Part shown: in pieces, positions 1-11,018 of the stretch
Numbering within the stretch: the stretch's first letter is position 1
How the letters are laid out: every line of letters starts with the position of its first letter
Origin: Bifiguratus adelaidae
Taxonomy: Eukaryota; Mucoromycota; Endogonomycetes; Endogonales
NCBI GenBank assembly: GCA_002261195.1
Contig: MVBO01000035.1
Location: 1-43,164 of the forward strand
Reading direction: 5' to 3'
Length of the DNA stretch: 43,164 nt
Made by a program: the position numbers and the translations under genes
The notes under the pieces: model-generated
Seen by the model: only the letters and a program-made list of their open reading frames with translations
Databases searched by the model: none
Told to the model about the DNA's origin: nothing

Positions 1-1418
1 TGCTATTCCGAGAATAGCCATCAGGGTGGTTCTTTGACTCAACATGGGTATGGTTGTTCCTTGTTCTCGATGACGACGCCGACTTTAACTGGCAGGCAAA
101 CACCTCAGATTGATATTGCATAACAGCCTCAATAATACGTCTAAGCACCTGAGACAGCTGACATTGTTCACTGACGGAAGTAATTCCATTGCTGGCCTAG
201 CTTCAAAACATGAGAGGAGTATTATCGCAACGCCATAAACCTCGACTCTCGGACGGAATGGCCGCACAACAGTCGGCTGTTCCATTCTTGGTATACCCAA
301 AGCACAATTCCTTGGCTCCTCACTTGAGCTCAGCATAGCATTTTGCCTCAAGTCCGCCTCTCGAGAAAACCCGATCCACGATGTACGCCAATTTTTCGCC
401 CAATCCACTAGACCATACAGGGCCATTATTCCGACATGCTTTCCTAACTCACAGTTACCAAGCATCTGGCCACCTTTGCCAGTCAATTCCCAATATCGCC
501 GGTCCTCTCAGCAGACCCAATTCCTCACTAGACAACAGCTTACATGTAATGATCTCAGAGAAAACAAAGGATAATTCCTTTATTTTTATGCTCTGCAAGT
601 TCTTGAGTGTAGATAACAGCAACCGCAAGCGACGCACAGGATGAGACGAAGGGTCAGAATGTATTTGATGAAGCTTAACTCGGCGGGAAATCCCGAAATG
701 TCAATCGGAGTATATCCTGAAAGCTCAATTCTTCGAGAGGATGTAATGATCTGGCGCTCATGATGCATTCGACCGGAAAAAAAAAGAAAAAAGAAAAGAG
801 AAAAAGACTCGGAAACACAAAAATGGGGTGTAGAGAAAGTGGATCAAAGCGTTTGCAATAAATCTAACAAATTGCGTCGCACGTTTATACGCGTTTTCAT
901 TTTCATCTTCGCTTGAGAAATACAGAAAACGGCAACTATTCTCATTTTACATTTTAATTTGATTTTTTAGTAATTGCTATGTAAATTCGTGACCACAGCC
1001 ACAAATTTACGGTGCAAAAAAGGGGATGGATTTTGGCACGTAAAAGTGGGAAGTTTGTGCCAACGTAAATGTTTACCGATTACGGAGCAAAAATGCAGAG
1101 AAATTAAGCATACAGGTTCATTGGCATCTTCTGAACCTGCTGGCGCAAGTATTGCCACTCATGTGAGCCTGCAAAATATTTCACATCAAATTCGTACCAG
1201 TGGTCGGTTTTGGATTTTATTATATCATTTACGCTACTTGTTCTTTGAACCATCTTCTGGTGTACCTTCCAGTAAGGAATATCCGGTTTAATACCAACTG
1301 AGTAATTCGTACATGCACCTACTCTATGTAAAACGAGTCTTCGAAAGGACGGCCACCGACTTTACAGATGCCTAACGCATAATGAGTTTAAGCGCTAAGC
1401 GTCGGTATTAATGGCTTG
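1..1418. other. Intergenic / no supported gene
   Basis: I find no convincing gene in this stretch. Open frames are short, overlap one another on both strands and show no motif I recognise. A minus-strand frame at 85-486 (133 codons) is the longest; its C-terminal half is leucine/cysteine rich and could be the tail of a gene extending left of the window, but nothing identifies it. A purine tract (A/G only) lies at about 776-806. An imperfect inverted repeat with 11-bp arms (GTAAATTCGTG and CACAAATTTAC) lies at about 979-1008. Confidence 0.5.
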
Positions 1419-1643
1419 CTACCGTGCGTGTATAGCCAGACATGGGTTGTCGCGACGTTCTTGGCTTCGTCTTTGGGCGCCACCACGAGAGTTGTCATTT
1501 CTATCGTCGGCAACATCCATGTCGTCCGACATGTTGTCGCGGTTGGTGTTTTTACCGGACGACTTTCCACCCTTGCTGGCAATGGCCCTGACCTCCTCCT
1601 TAGGTCGAGTAGCGAAATTTCCTCGGTTCGCTCTGTCGGACAT
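1419..1643 (-). CDS. Con-10/KGG-type stress (conidiation-specific) small protein
   Basis: This is a 74-residue hydrophilic protein without introns. Residues ~7-28 read RGNFATRPKEEVRAIASKGG, which is the N-terminal block of fungal con-10 proteins (NPGNFANRPKEEV..IASKGG) and contains the KGG motif shared with bacterial general-stress proteins. Such proteins accumulate during conidiation, light or osmotic stress; their biochemical role is unknown. Family members usually carry two or more KGG units. Here there is one, followed by a charged Asp/Arg/Asn-rich tail without a second KGG, so the protein is short or divergent. The ATG at 1643 is preceded by a TATA-like element at 1684-1691, which supports this start. 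Identification is by motif only. Confidence 0.65.
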   Translation of the reverse strand: MSDRANRGNFATRPKEEVRAIASKGGKSSGKNTNRDNMSDDMDVADDRNDNSRGGAQRRSQERRDNPCLAIHAR

Positions 1644-1683
1644 AGTGTTCGTTGATAATACCTACTACGGCTTAGAGTGAGGC

Positions 1684-1691
1684 AATATATA
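1684..1691 (-). promoter_or_regulatory. TATA-like box of the con-10-like gene
   Basis: The plus strand reads AATATATA (minus TATATATT) about 41 bp upstream of the minus-strand ATG at 1643. This is a plausible core promoter spacing for a fungal stress gene. Confidence 0.4.
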
Positions 1692-2253
1692 GGTTTGGCC
1701 TCTCCGAACGTCGAGGCCTATACGCGATCGAAGAGCGAAATGACGCTTTCCTACACAACTGCTTTGTCAGAAGTATCTGACCATCGCACTCTCTGCTTGA
1801 ACTTGACGTCACATAATCGCCACCGTGAGATAATGCGCGAGAATGATGTGTGAATCGGTATCAGAGTTTAACAATTGGGGAATCCAGTACCCGGAGACGT
1901 AAAAGATCGCTGATGGAGATTGTACCATTATGTCAGTCATTGATCACTAGTCATGCAAATTGGAAGGAAGTCATACATTTTGAGAGGGCACATAGCCAGA
2001 TAATTTGATCTGCAGCGATGGTCAGAGTCGAGAATATCCACAAGTAGAGGCGATGAACTAAATATGGCGTTCTAAAGGATCCTAACACAGCCGTTTTTCG
2101 TCGTTTGGTGATAACTCATACGTCAATGCGACGAACAGAAACAACTATGTGCCTATGAAAACATCTTTGCACACATGCCTGAATGAGAAAATCTTTGGAA
2201 AGCCGTTATATAAGGCGCGTCGTCGGCGCCAGGAGAAAACCAACTTGGTAGCT
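1692..2253. other. Intergenic region between divergent small genes
   Basis: No gene is recognised in this ~560 bp, which separates the con-10-like gene (leftward) from the small ORF starting at 2254. The right end carries TATATAAG at 2207-2214. Confidence 0.4.
2207..2214 (+). promoter_or_regulatory. TATA box upstream of the small unknown gene
   Basis: TATATAAG lies about 40 bp upstream of the ATG at 2254. It favours 2254 as the true start over the longer in-frame opening at 2149, which would place the TATA box inside the coding region. Confidence 0.45.
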
Positions 2254-2538
2254 ATGGTGCACTACACATTCGATTCCCCAGAATCTTTCAGCGATGCGTA
2301 CAAGGACATGGTCAAGCAGATGAATAGCGGTGAAGAAATCGAAGGCGAATGGGCTGACGGAGGACCACACTTCCATTACGAGCTGAGAAAGGTCAGGTTC
2401 GATGACTGCATTTACGACATCGATAGAGACATGGATGCATTGTACAATACCTTGCACGGATCCCGTACTGTTCCATTGCTTGTCAACATCAAGACGTTGG
2501 GTAGTCCGATACAATTTCATTATGTTCCAGATAATTGA
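2254..2538 (+). CDS. Small protein of unknown function (94 aa)
   Basis: I do not recognise this gene. From the ATG at 2254 it encodes 94 residues beginning MVHYTFDSPESFSDAYKDMV, with an even mix of charged and hydrophobic residues, no signal peptide, no membrane segment and no cysteine motif. The composition looks like a small folded cytosolic domain (predicted alternation of acidic helix and beta-like stretches ending LVNIKTLGSPIQFHYV). The frame is open further upstream to 2149, but that extension is Arg/Lys-rich and overlaps a TATA box, so I treat it as 5' UTR. There are no introns. A real gene is likely because of codon use, promoter position and clean start, but its function cannot be inferred. 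Confidence 0.5.
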   Translation: MVHYTFDSPESFSDAYKDMVKQMNSGEEIEGEWADGGPHFHYELRKVRFDDCIYDIDRDMDALYNTLHGSRTVPLLVNIKTLGSPIQFHYVPDN

Positions 2539-2944
2539 ATAAAGGGGCCGGGTTTGTTGTTCATGGGTTGTATTTTAGGGGACTTTTGTTCTCAACTTGG
2601 AGTTACAAAAGAAATGTCGTATTCACAGTACGGCATCAGCGCAAATTGTGTTTCGGGACAGGCTGTTCCGCTCATCTTTTCCATCTCCCAGCATCTGTTT
2701 CCACAGAAGTATCGAAGATTGAAGCTTTTCAGAGAGATGCTGGCGAGCACAGCATCGATGATCACTTGGTTGGGTCAAAACTTGTTGGATAAATGACTTG
2801 TGCAGCCGGTAAGGCGAATCGCTGCTCAACTCCCACTTTATCCAAGTAAGCCTGGCCAATGTTCTTGACTCCACCTCACCCTCACCCTCAATTTTTCACT
2901 TTCACCATTCTAAGGCTCATCCTTGTCCTGCATTCATTTATAAT

Positions 2945-2954
2945 GTCACGTGAC
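2945..2954. promoter_or_regulatory. CACGTG E-box palindrome
   Basis: GTCACGTGAC is a perfect 10-bp palindrome containing the CACGTG core bound by bHLH factors (Cbf1/USF type). It is a single copy over 800 bp from the nearest downstream start, so its function is speculative. Confidence 0.25.
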
Positions 2955-2963
2955 ACATCTTAA

Positions 2964-3021
2964 ATCCTAATCCTCATCTTCATCCTCATCCTCTTAATAT
3001 CCTAATATCCTAATACCCTAG
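2964..3021. repeat. Simple repeat (CCTCAT / TAATATCC units)
   Basis: A pyrimidine-rich microsatellite-like tract: several TCCTCATC-type units are followed by TAATATCC at 2995-3002 and 3003-3010 and a third degenerate copy to 3018. It is non-coding. Confidence 0.6.
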
Positions 3022-3696
3022 AGGGTGAATGTTTTCGACCAATCTACTTAAGAGCGTCCTACGAGCAGATACATGGTGAGATCTTTAATAGTTAAGCCCA
3101 TCTGTTTTTACCACTTGGACCATCAAAAGCCATATACAGATAAACTCCACGAAAATTTTCTAAATCCCCACGGGGACCAGGGGTGTTCCTGCAATTTCCG
3201 AAATTTCACACAAGACAGTTCTCTGCTACCTTATCTATGGCCGTTTAGGAAATGGATTGCTTGTTCACAAGTTGGTACACGCGGCTATCCTCGGTGTACA
3301 CCTTTGCACGGCCTAAATCCCAGATCAAAACATCCGCATTAGGAAATCATCATTGTTATTGCTTGTTCGCCTGGTGTGGATGCTCACCAACCCTCTACAC
3401 CGTTGTCCATAAGCGGGAAGGGCTAAGCGGTATCTCAGAGAGATTTGTGCGCTATTGTCCGCTACCGATGAACCCCCCCAGATCCGACTACGACTGCACC
3501 TAACTTTGGCACGGTCGCTGCGGCCTTATCTTTGGCATTCTCTATCTAGACCTCTTCTGTGAACCATTTTCTCGCGAACATGTCAGTTCTGTTCATTTCG
3601 AAAACGTGGCTCTGCACCTGCGTTCTGGTCTTATCAACAGAGATTTCCTAATAGGAGGAAACCAATGGAAAATGGAGGTGAACGATGCGTCTAGCC

Positions 3697-3704
3697 TATA
3701 TATA
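3697..3704 (+). promoter_or_regulatory. TATA box of the amidase gene
   Basis: TATATATA lies 62 bp upstream of the amidase ATG at 3766, a typical core-promoter distance for a regulated fungal secreted enzyme. Confidence 0.5.
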
Positions 3705-3765
3705 CTGGAGTGCTCAACTGCTCAATGTCAAAGCCAAGACGTTACGAGGTTGAATCATCGCCAAA

Positions 3766-5496
3766 ATGCACTTCAGTCTGACCCTCGGTAGGCTCTTTGC
3801 TCAAGCCCTGATCTTTTCGTCAGTCCTCTCACTTGCGGACTCTGCGGCCATCAAAAGTGACGGTCATGGTAAGGGTAGCGACAAAGGCAACAGCAACGGT
3901 GGTCACTTTGTTCCTTTCGATCCTTTGGAAGCCACAATTGACTCCATCCATGCCGCGGTGTACGGACAAACTGCCACATGCAGGCAAATCGTCGAGGCTT
4001 ATATTGCCAGAATTGTCGAATACAATCCTCAGATCAATGCCATCCTTACTCTGAACCCGAATGCCCTTACCATTTCCGACAGCCTGGATATGGCTCTGGC
4101 CAATGGGGACTCCATTGCAAAGGCTCCTTTGTTCTGTGTCCCTATGTTCGTGAAGGACAACTACGACACCTTCGACATGCCCACGACCGCAGGTGTATTG
4201 GCCCTGGCTGGTGCTCAGCCCCCTTCTGACGCTCCTACTATTGCAGCCCTCAGAAAGGCTGGAGCAGTCATTATGGGAAAGACCAATCTGCAAGAATTGG
4301 CCCTGGAAGGTTTATGTGTTTCGTCCCTCGGAGGTCAAACATATAACCCCTACGACTTGACCAGAACCCCTGGTGGTTCTTCAGGTGGTACTGGTGCCAG
4401 TGTCGCCGCCAGCTTAGCCTGTCTAGGAACTGGTACCGACACCGTCAATTCCATTCGTTCCCCTGCTTCGTCCAACAGTCTTGTCGGCATTCGAGCCACC
4501 CAGGGCCTGATATCTCGATCCGGAATTGTCCCCGTTTCTTGGTCACAGGACATTGCTGGACCACTTGCTAGAACCGTCCGTGATGCCGCCATTGGTCTTT
4601 CCGTCATGGCCTCAGTTGGTTACGACCCTGCTGACAACCGCACTGCTATTGGTGAAGGCCATCGATACAAGGACTACACCAAGTTTATCACCGGTACTGC
4701 CCTTAAGAAACAACCACGAATCGGGGTCCTCGACATCATGTTCTCCAATGCTACTGATCCAGAGATTCAGGCAGTCAACACGGTCATGAACGAGGCCATC
4801 GCTAAGATCGCTGCCGCCGGCGCAGAAATCGTCCACATCTCCGACCCCTTCTACAACGTCTCTGCCCTCTCTGCCGCTTACGACGTCCAGCGATTCGAGT
4901 TCCGTCAGCTCATGGACGCCTATCTCTCCGCCCCCGGTGAAAAAACCCCAGTCCCCGACCTCGCAGCCCTTGTCGCAACTGGCAAATGGTTCCTCGCTCC
5001 AACCCAAAAGACCTGGTTCCAGCAGGTCTTTAACTACTCCACCTGGTCCCCTGGCTACGACGTAGGCGTCGCTGGCGCCTACAACAACGTCACTATCCAC
5101 CTCATGGACCTCTTCGCCTCCCAGAACCTTACGGCCCTCATCTACCCAGAGCAGAACCGTCTTGTCGTCCAAGTCGGCTCCCCTGGCCAGTCCGGTCGAA
5201 ACGGTGAGCTTGCCGGCGTGGCTGGTGTGCCTGTAGTCGTGATCCCTGCTGGATTTAGCAGTCCAAACACTACTGCTCCTGTTGGTGTGCCGGTCGGAAT
5301 GGAGATTTTGGGTATGCCTTTCACTGAAGGACCCTTGATTGACTTGGCCGACTCAATCGAGAGCGTACTAAAGGCTCGAAAAATTCCTTCGCTATTTAAT
5401 CACCAGGTTCCGGCGAAGCACTTGGACAGCGTTCCGGTTATTACTCCTAATAATACGTTACCGTACCCGTATCATTTGGGGCCGTATACGAACTAA
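3766..5496 (+). CDS. Secreted amidase (amidase-signature family)
   Basis: This is an intronless 576-aa amidase that hydrolyses an amide or amidine-type bond; the substrate cannot be told. Residues 1-~27 are a signal peptide (hydrophobic core ending near ADSA), followed by a Gly/Lys/Asp linker, so the enzyme is predicted to be secreted or vacuolar. The amidase-signature fold covers ~55-545. The Ser-cisSer-Lys triad is visible: Lys130 in PMFVKD, the GGSSGG loop with the cis-Ser at 215/216, and the nucleophile Ser229 in DTVNSIRSPAS. The usual GGSIR is NSIR here, but the Ser is retained. The downstream QGLISRSGIVPVSWSQD segment is typical. Several N-x-S/T sites fit secretion. A TATA box lies 62 bp upstream. 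The secreted form recalls fungal amidases of the GatA-like/FAAH-like group; it is not the mitochondrial GatA subunit. Confidence 0.93.
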   Translation: MHFSLTLGRLFAQALIFSSVLSLADSAAIKSDGHGKGSDKGNSNGGHFVPFDPLEATIDSIHAAVYGQTATCRQIVEAYIARIVEYNPQINAILTLNPNALTISDSLDMALANGDSIAKAPLFCVPMFVKDNYDTFDMPTTAGVLALAGAQPPSDAPTIAALRKAGAVIMGKTNLQELALEGLCVSSLGGQTYNPYDLTRTPGGSSGGTGASVAASLACLGTGTDTVNSIRSPASSNSLVGIRATQGLISRSGIVPVSWSQDIAGPLARTVRDAAIGLSVMASVGYDPADNRTAIGEGHRYKDYTKFITGTALKKQPRIGVLDIMFSNATDPEIQAVNTVMNEAIAKIAAAGAEIVHISDPFYNVSALSAAYDVQRFEFRQLMDAYLSAPGEKTPVPDLAALVATGKWFLAPTQKTWFQQVFNYSTWSPGYDVGVAGAYNNVTIHLMDLFASQNLTALIYPEQNRLVVQVGSPGQSGRNGELAGVAGVPVVVIPAGFSSPNTTAPVGVPVGMEILGMPFTEGPLIDLADSIESVLKARKIPSLFNHQVPAKHLDSVPVITPNNTLPYPYHLGPYTN

Positions 5497-7262
5497 GGGA
5501 GACAAAAAGTAGAACGGATAGATATAGAGATAAGTCGTAGTGCATAGTATTGTATTACATTAGATCTTTTGCTGTTCTAATACGACAATTTTTTCTTTCG
5601 TCGTTTGTAGTTCCTCAGCAGGTTTCATGTCGTCGAGGTTTATAGATAGTTGGAGGTTGTCGTTCAAAATTTCGAGGTGTAGTTGAAAGCCAGGACACCG
5701 CCGCGATAACGGGGCGTTGTAGGCTGAGAGAATAGATAATATCCCACACCATATGCCGGATCCTGATTGGTCTAACGTCCTAGTATGTATAACTTAGTGT
5801 CTTCATAAAGCAATGTGGCTGCCTCAACAGGATCTGTCTTAGTACGAATGGACAATTGTCCTATAGCGTAGCAAAGAGATCCAGGGCGATAGGGAAGAGA
5901 TCCAAACGTACCAATTGTCCATCTGTGTACCTTACAATACAAATAAAGGATCTAGAGTATCCATAAGCCCGGAACGTGAGAATAACGTACAATGGCATAA
6001 TGAACATAGAGATGTGCCCGAGATATAGCCTAGGGTAAATATTTAAGTGCACAATCACACAGGTTTAATAAGTGGCCGCATGTTTGTCCAACCACCGCCT
6101 CATCCAACGTTGTGACCAAGCATGGCAAGTCAAAACGAGTACGCGATATGAAAGAATGCAGCTCGAAGGAACGACTTGGGTATCTTTGCATCTCCGATCT
6201 TATTCAATGCTGCTGCGAACCGGTTGGCGCAAGTTCATTTGGTGAAAGAAATCTAAACGATCCGAAAAGGATTTCTTTCATTACAAATTTTGCTAGATGG
6301 ATCGTAATTTGCTTCTTTTTGAATTTTACAACGTCCTTCTCAAGGTGTACTTCTCCATTATCTTCTCTGCCGCAAACTCCCCAATCAAGTACGCCGTGGC
6401 CTGTGTATGGTTGCTACAGAATTGTAAGCAACAATCGACAGAGCGAAATGTTTGCAGAACTTAGTCGTAAGAGGACAGAAGCTCAAATCTACTACACAAA
6501 TATATTGGAGGCCGATATCCACAATTCCGAGTTAACACAAGCCAACTTGTCACTCTTGGTGTTGGGTAGTCGAGCCAACTCCAGGCAACGCCCGGATCTC
6601 ATTTGTCACTCATTGGCGTAATTTTTGCCTCGCTTGAGAAGTTGCTGTAGCTTTGCCGATGCTCTTTCTTCCCTCATGCTATTTCCTCTGAGACCCTCAA
6701 CAAAGTCAGTGCTACGAACTCTGATTTATCGGCATTTCATTCCGGTTGCTTGATGCTTTAGTTGGTGTTACCCACGGTTCCTTAGCGTGATTAACAAGGT
6801 ATGGTCTGCACTCCTTGGAAGCAAACGTGCAACAGCCCACCTGCTACCTCACTGTGTCTGAAGTCTTGCAATCACCATCGTTCTGCTTATAGGTGGTTGC
6901 AAGGCACAACGAGTGCAATATACGGCGGCTCACTTTGCACATACAAAGGGCTTAATTAATAGAGTCCAATTTGAGCTGCCTTTGCGGCGTACGCTCTGCA
7001 TGGTAAGACCTGGAACACTTGCGGCAATTCCGCAGCCTGACTAACGCGACGGGGCTGGCGCTGTGCTCGGCGCATTATCCGGGCCGGCGCCAATGTCGGT
7101 TGCGTTACATGTACATATTTTATGTGGGGCAAATCAAGCCATGTCGCTTCTTTTGGCTTAGTAAACACTTCCACATTTGGTCAATTTCTTAAATCGCACT
7201 TTCCCCGCGCAAATCATCTTCGGACTCTTCGGAGCTATTCGGCAACATGGACATGAATTGGC
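5497..7262. other. Intergenic region (~1.8 kb), no gene recognised
   Basis: The longest open frame (6112-6621, plus, 169 codons) shows no recognisable domain, has mixed low-quality composition and is probably chance. A 12-bp palindrome GGACAATTGTCC (5850-5861) is partly repeated in inverted orientation at 5912-5922. The right end is the GH55 promoter. No transposase, reverse transcriptase or terminal repeats were seen. Confidence 0.45.
5848..5922. repeat. Inverted repeat pair around GGACAATTGTCC
   Basis: ATGGACAATTG (5848-5858) is matched by its exact reverse complement CAATTGTCCAT (5912-5922). The left copy is itself the centre of the 12-bp palindrome GGACAATTGTCC. Between the arms, AGAGATCCA is directly repeated about 20 bp apart. 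It may be a regulator site or a remnant of a small element. Confidence 0.4.
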
Positions 7263-7270
7263 TATAAAAA
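7263..7270 (+). promoter_or_regulatory. TATA box of the GH55 gene
   Basis: TATAAAAA lies 53 bp upstream of the ATG at 7323. Confidence 0.5.
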
Positions 7271-7322
7271 CCAAGGTACTACTGGCTCCTTTGCTGAAGG
7301 TTGTCAAGCCGACGCAATCGCC

Positions 7323-9717
7323 ATGAAGTTCCTGGTACTTCTTCTCTTTTCATCCTTCCTGGCCGTCTTGGGCCTACCATCGAGCTCTGGCAACACCTCC
7401 GGTAACTCACCTTCCTCGTCACTTGAGCCTCTAAAATCCTCGAATCCTTCCAAGTTTTGGTATGAACAAATCTTGCACAATGGCATTTCACCTTTCATCG
7501 CAAATGGTACCTCGTGGAAAGTGTACCGGAACGTCAAAGACTATGGAGCCAAGGGCGACGGACGGACGGATGATTCGCTTGCCATTCAGGCTGCCATCGA
7601 TGATGGTGGAAGAGGTCCTGGAGGGAACGGCTTTGGTACGACTGGAGCACCAGCTGTTGTCTATTTCCCTGCAGGAACCTATGTTCTGGGACATGGGATC
7701 CATACGTATGTGGATACAGTTTTGATGGGCAACCCAATCGAACGACCAACATTGAAAGTGTCTTCCAATTTCAATGGATCGACCTTTGTTTCGTGCAAAG
7801 ATACCGCCCTAGACGCAACTATCAACTTCTACATTGGGCTCAAGAACTTGATTCTGGATTCGACATTGTTTGACCCCAAGCAGGCCCTTCTCCTACTCGA
7901 CTGGTCGGTTTCACAGGCTACTCAGCTGACAAACACTGCCTTTCATATGCCACAGGGATCTCAGCACACAGGAGTTGCGACGCCAACCGGTGGTTCTGGC
8001 ACGTACCTTGGCAACTTGGATTTTGTTGGCGGCGCCATAGGAATCAACATCAACAACCAGCAGTATAACTTCAAGGACATCACGTTTACTGGCTGTACAA
8101 CTGGAATAATGATGTCTCACGGCTTCGACATGGTGTTCCAAAAAATGACATTTACCGACTGTAAAGTGGGTGTGAACACAACAGTTGGAGGTTTTGGAAA
8201 CGTGGGCAGTATGGCTTTGGTCGATTCTATTGCCGATTCGGTCGGTATTGTTGTACTCACCAAGAGCCAAAACGTCACGGTCAACACAACAACTGGTGAT
8301 GACTCCATTATCATTGACAATCTCGTCACCAGAAACGTTGGTAGCACTGTCACAGCTGGTGGTGTCGTGCTATTGCAAGGATCTGTTCCAAAGACGTGGG
8401 TGTACGGAAATGCGTACGTCAAGGGCGGACCAGTAAACGGTATGCACGATGGGGGGGTAACCTACCAGACATCGCGCAGCCCTGTGTTGCTATCAGGAGG
8501 AAAATACTTCACCATGGCACCACCCACCTATCAAGAATATAGTGTTAAGGACGTGGTGAACATCAAAACCGTCAAAGGATTTCCCGTTTATGGTGACGGC
8601 AAGACGGTAAATATTCTCTCATGCTGCCCTTCGTGTCAGCTACTAACCCGCACGACAGGACGACACTGCCAACATTAATGCCATCCTTAAGCAAAATGCG
8701 GGCTCCGCTATCACGTTCTTCCCGGCTGGCACGTATCTCGTATCCGACACGATATTCATCCCTCCTGGCTCTCGTCTTATCGGAGAAGCTTGGTCAGCCA
8801 TCAGCGCAATCGGTGCCAAGTTTAGCAATGCCGCCGCGCCGAGACCCATGGTTCAGGTCGGAAAACCAGGCGATGTTGGTGTGGCCCAGATTTCGGACAT
8901 GCTGTTTACCGTTGCAGATGTCCTCCCAGGTTGTATTCTCGCGCAAGTCAATATGGCCGGTAAAGCTCCCGGTGATGTTGCCACCTGGAATACCCACTTC
9001 CGTGTCGGTGGCGCGGCTGGATCCGCTGTAGAGACGAATTGCCAAGACGCCTCCGCGCCATGCAAAGCAGCATTCCTGCTCCTCCACTTGACGCCGACTG
9101 CCTCCATCTACATTGAGGATATGTGGGGATGGACCGCTGATCACGACCTCGACAACCGCTTCAACCAAGTCATCTCCACGGGCCGCGGATTGTTGGTGGA
9201 AGCTACGCGCGGCACATGGCTAGTCGGCACGGCATTCGAGCATAACACCCTTTATCAATATAACCTCGTCTCTGCGCGAAATGTCTACGTTGGCATGCAG
9301 CAAAGTGAAACGCCATACTGGCAAGGAACTGGTACTCCCGCGCAAGCACCTGCACCGTGGACTCCAAACTCGGTCTATTTCGACCCTACCTTCTCCAACT
9401 GCGGCTCGAATGACCCCAACTGCCGTATGGCATGGTACGAGCGTGTGGTCAATGGCTCGGATCTCTACATCTATGGATCCGGTTTCTGGTCCTTCTTCAA
9501 CCATGTCGGTGCTTGCCATGGTGTGAACGGGACCTGTCAGAACAACGCAGTTGAGGTCGTCGGCAACCCAACTCGGCTGTTCTGGTGGCTTCTCAACACC
9601 CGTGGCTGCGAGAACCTGCTCCTTCTCGACAACGCCGTTCTCGTGAACCAGAACAACAATCAAGGAAGCTGGGGAGCAGTCGTGGCTGCGGTTCTGTCGT
9701 TCTCAGGTCTGTCATAG
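7323..9717 (+). CDS. GH55 glucan 1,3-beta-glucosidase (exo-beta-1,3-glucanase), secreted
   Basis: Two exons, 7323-8606 and 8659-9717, join in phase 0 across a 52-nt GT-AG intron to give 780 aa, the usual GH55 length. GH55 enzymes cleave beta-1,3-glucan from the non-reducing end and form two tandem right-handed beta-helices. Both are visible as pectate-lyase-3-like repeats: VKDYGAKGDGRTDDSLAIQAA...VVYFPAGTYVLG (~67-130), and after the intron GDGKTDDTANINAIL...ITFFPAGTYLVSDTIFIPPG. Spliced residues across the junction restore the GDGxTDD motif, which validates the intron. Residues 1-18 are a signal peptide. The C-terminus ends in a short hydrophobic run (AVVAAVLSFSGLS) that could be a GPI signal remnant; this is uncertain. 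The likely role is wall remodelling or feeding on fungal/algal glucan. Confidence 0.93.
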
Positions 9718-10097
9718 GCGAACCGTGGTCAGTAGTAGAGGGAATATACTGTGATTTGTCTGCCAGCGAACGGCCAATATATCTACGTTCTAGTCGGACT
9801 TTCTCGCGCGCCACTGAAATTTGGTTGTGAGCACCTTAAGAAGTTAATCGCGGCACGTTTTATATCGTTACTCCAGCGATGGAAGACTCTTGACCCAGCA
9901 AGTCGGCTCCTAAGTAATCAATCAAACTCAAATAACCTCAAATGCAAACCGTTTCGAACAATGGGAAATTGCTGGACAAAAGGCAAGTTCGGTTCTAAAT
10001 CAACAAACAATTAAAATGATGTGGTTAGCGGAAGCCATTCCGCCTGTAAAGCATAGAAGGAGGGTGTATAGAAGTAATACAAAAGGGTGATGAGAGG
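9718..10097. other. Intergenic, no gene seen
   Basis: The 3' flank of the GH55 gene. Only short overlapping frames, with no motif. Confidence 0.4.
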
Positions 10098-10808
10098 GTG
10101 AAAAGCGAGGCAAAGACCGGGAAGGAGACATACAACGATGCTTGGCCAACATCCAAATCAACGCCAGTATACGGATACAATCAAATGCTCGATTCACTAT
10201 CATCTGGGAAGCTACTGACGCTCTTCCCCATGACGTATTCTCCGAGCGACGCGGAAGCGTTCACGAAAACAACTGTGCTTTCGTCAAAAAGGTTCTGGAA
10301 TAAGGTCGCCGACCAGCTAGATTGTGATTATATTTACTTCCGTTCCGGGTATAGGAGGCTCTAAGAAAGGAAGTATCCGGTGTTTTACAAATACAAGACA
10401 TATATACCCTGCAGAAGTGGCAAGTCAGTCTACAAGGAAACAAGTTGAAGAGATTTACGAAAAGGTCGCAAAAAGCGATATCATCGACTTGTACCCGCTC
10501 GTTGTCGACAAATCAAATGCGGCCATGATCTTTAGCGAAGAACTGCTCAACTGGCTCGGCTCGATGCCATCCAAGTCAGAGTGGACTGAAAATCAACTGG
10601 ACAGTTTTCGTCTGGCTTCGCGATGCGCAATTTGTATGCCACCAAGGACTCATGGTCGCCGGAGAACATGGAAATTGAAGAACGATTGGAAAATGTAAAT
10701 TGCGAGTGCCTTGCTTCTAAATATCCAAATGCACATGATGGTACCGTGAATCATGGTATAGTCATCTGTCGATGTATGGACAAAGGTTTGCTGGTCAAGC
10801 TTGCCTGA
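10098..10808 (+). other. Unrecognised coding-like fragments, possibly a broken gene
   Basis: Three overlapping plus-strand frames look protein-like but do not form one ORF. They are 10098-10364 (contains GYNQMLDSLSSGKLLTLFPM), 10324-10698 (contains AEVASQSTRKQVEEIYEKVA then SEELLNWLGSMPSKSEW) and 10623-10808 (MRNLYATKDSWSPENMEIEE). The composition (amphipathic, Lys/Glu/Ser-rich, few Cys) is more gene-like than the surrounding shadows. I could not find introns with good consensus that unite them, so this is either a decayed gene with frame breaks or chance. I recognise no family. Confidence 0.25.
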
Positions 10809-11018
10809 TATCTTTGTTTCCAAATACCGTGCGTTTACAGTCAACCTCCTTTGGTCGCGAGTAAGACGGCGCGTAATGCAGCGCCGGCGCACGTGAAGCT
10901 TTTGGTCTCACTCGTAGTAAAGTAATTGGGACTGACCCACTGAATACCGCATGCCGTAAGTTTGTCGCCCACTGTTATTTTGACCTAGTCCAAGAGACGG
11001 AGGAGCTTCAGGTTACCA

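Larger units (their letters stand above)
2539..3696. other. Intergenic region, low-complexity, no gene
   Basis: No supported gene. An in-frame run of 80 codons follows the small ORF (2554-2796) but lacks a convincing protein signature. The interval contains CTCACC repeats near 2872-2892, a GTCACGTGAC palindrome (2945-2954), a CCTCAT/TAATATCC simple repeat (2964-3021), and the amidase promoter at its right end. Confidence 0.45.

Noticed and set aside
85-486. 133-codon minus-strand frame
   Set aside because: No recognisable domain, odd composition, overlapping open frames on the other strand.
2554-2796. 80-codon frame after the small unknown gene
   Set aside because: Short, overlaps frames on both strands, no signature.
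6112-6621. 169-codon plus-strand frame
   Set aside because: No motif, no promoter support, irregular composition; probably chance.
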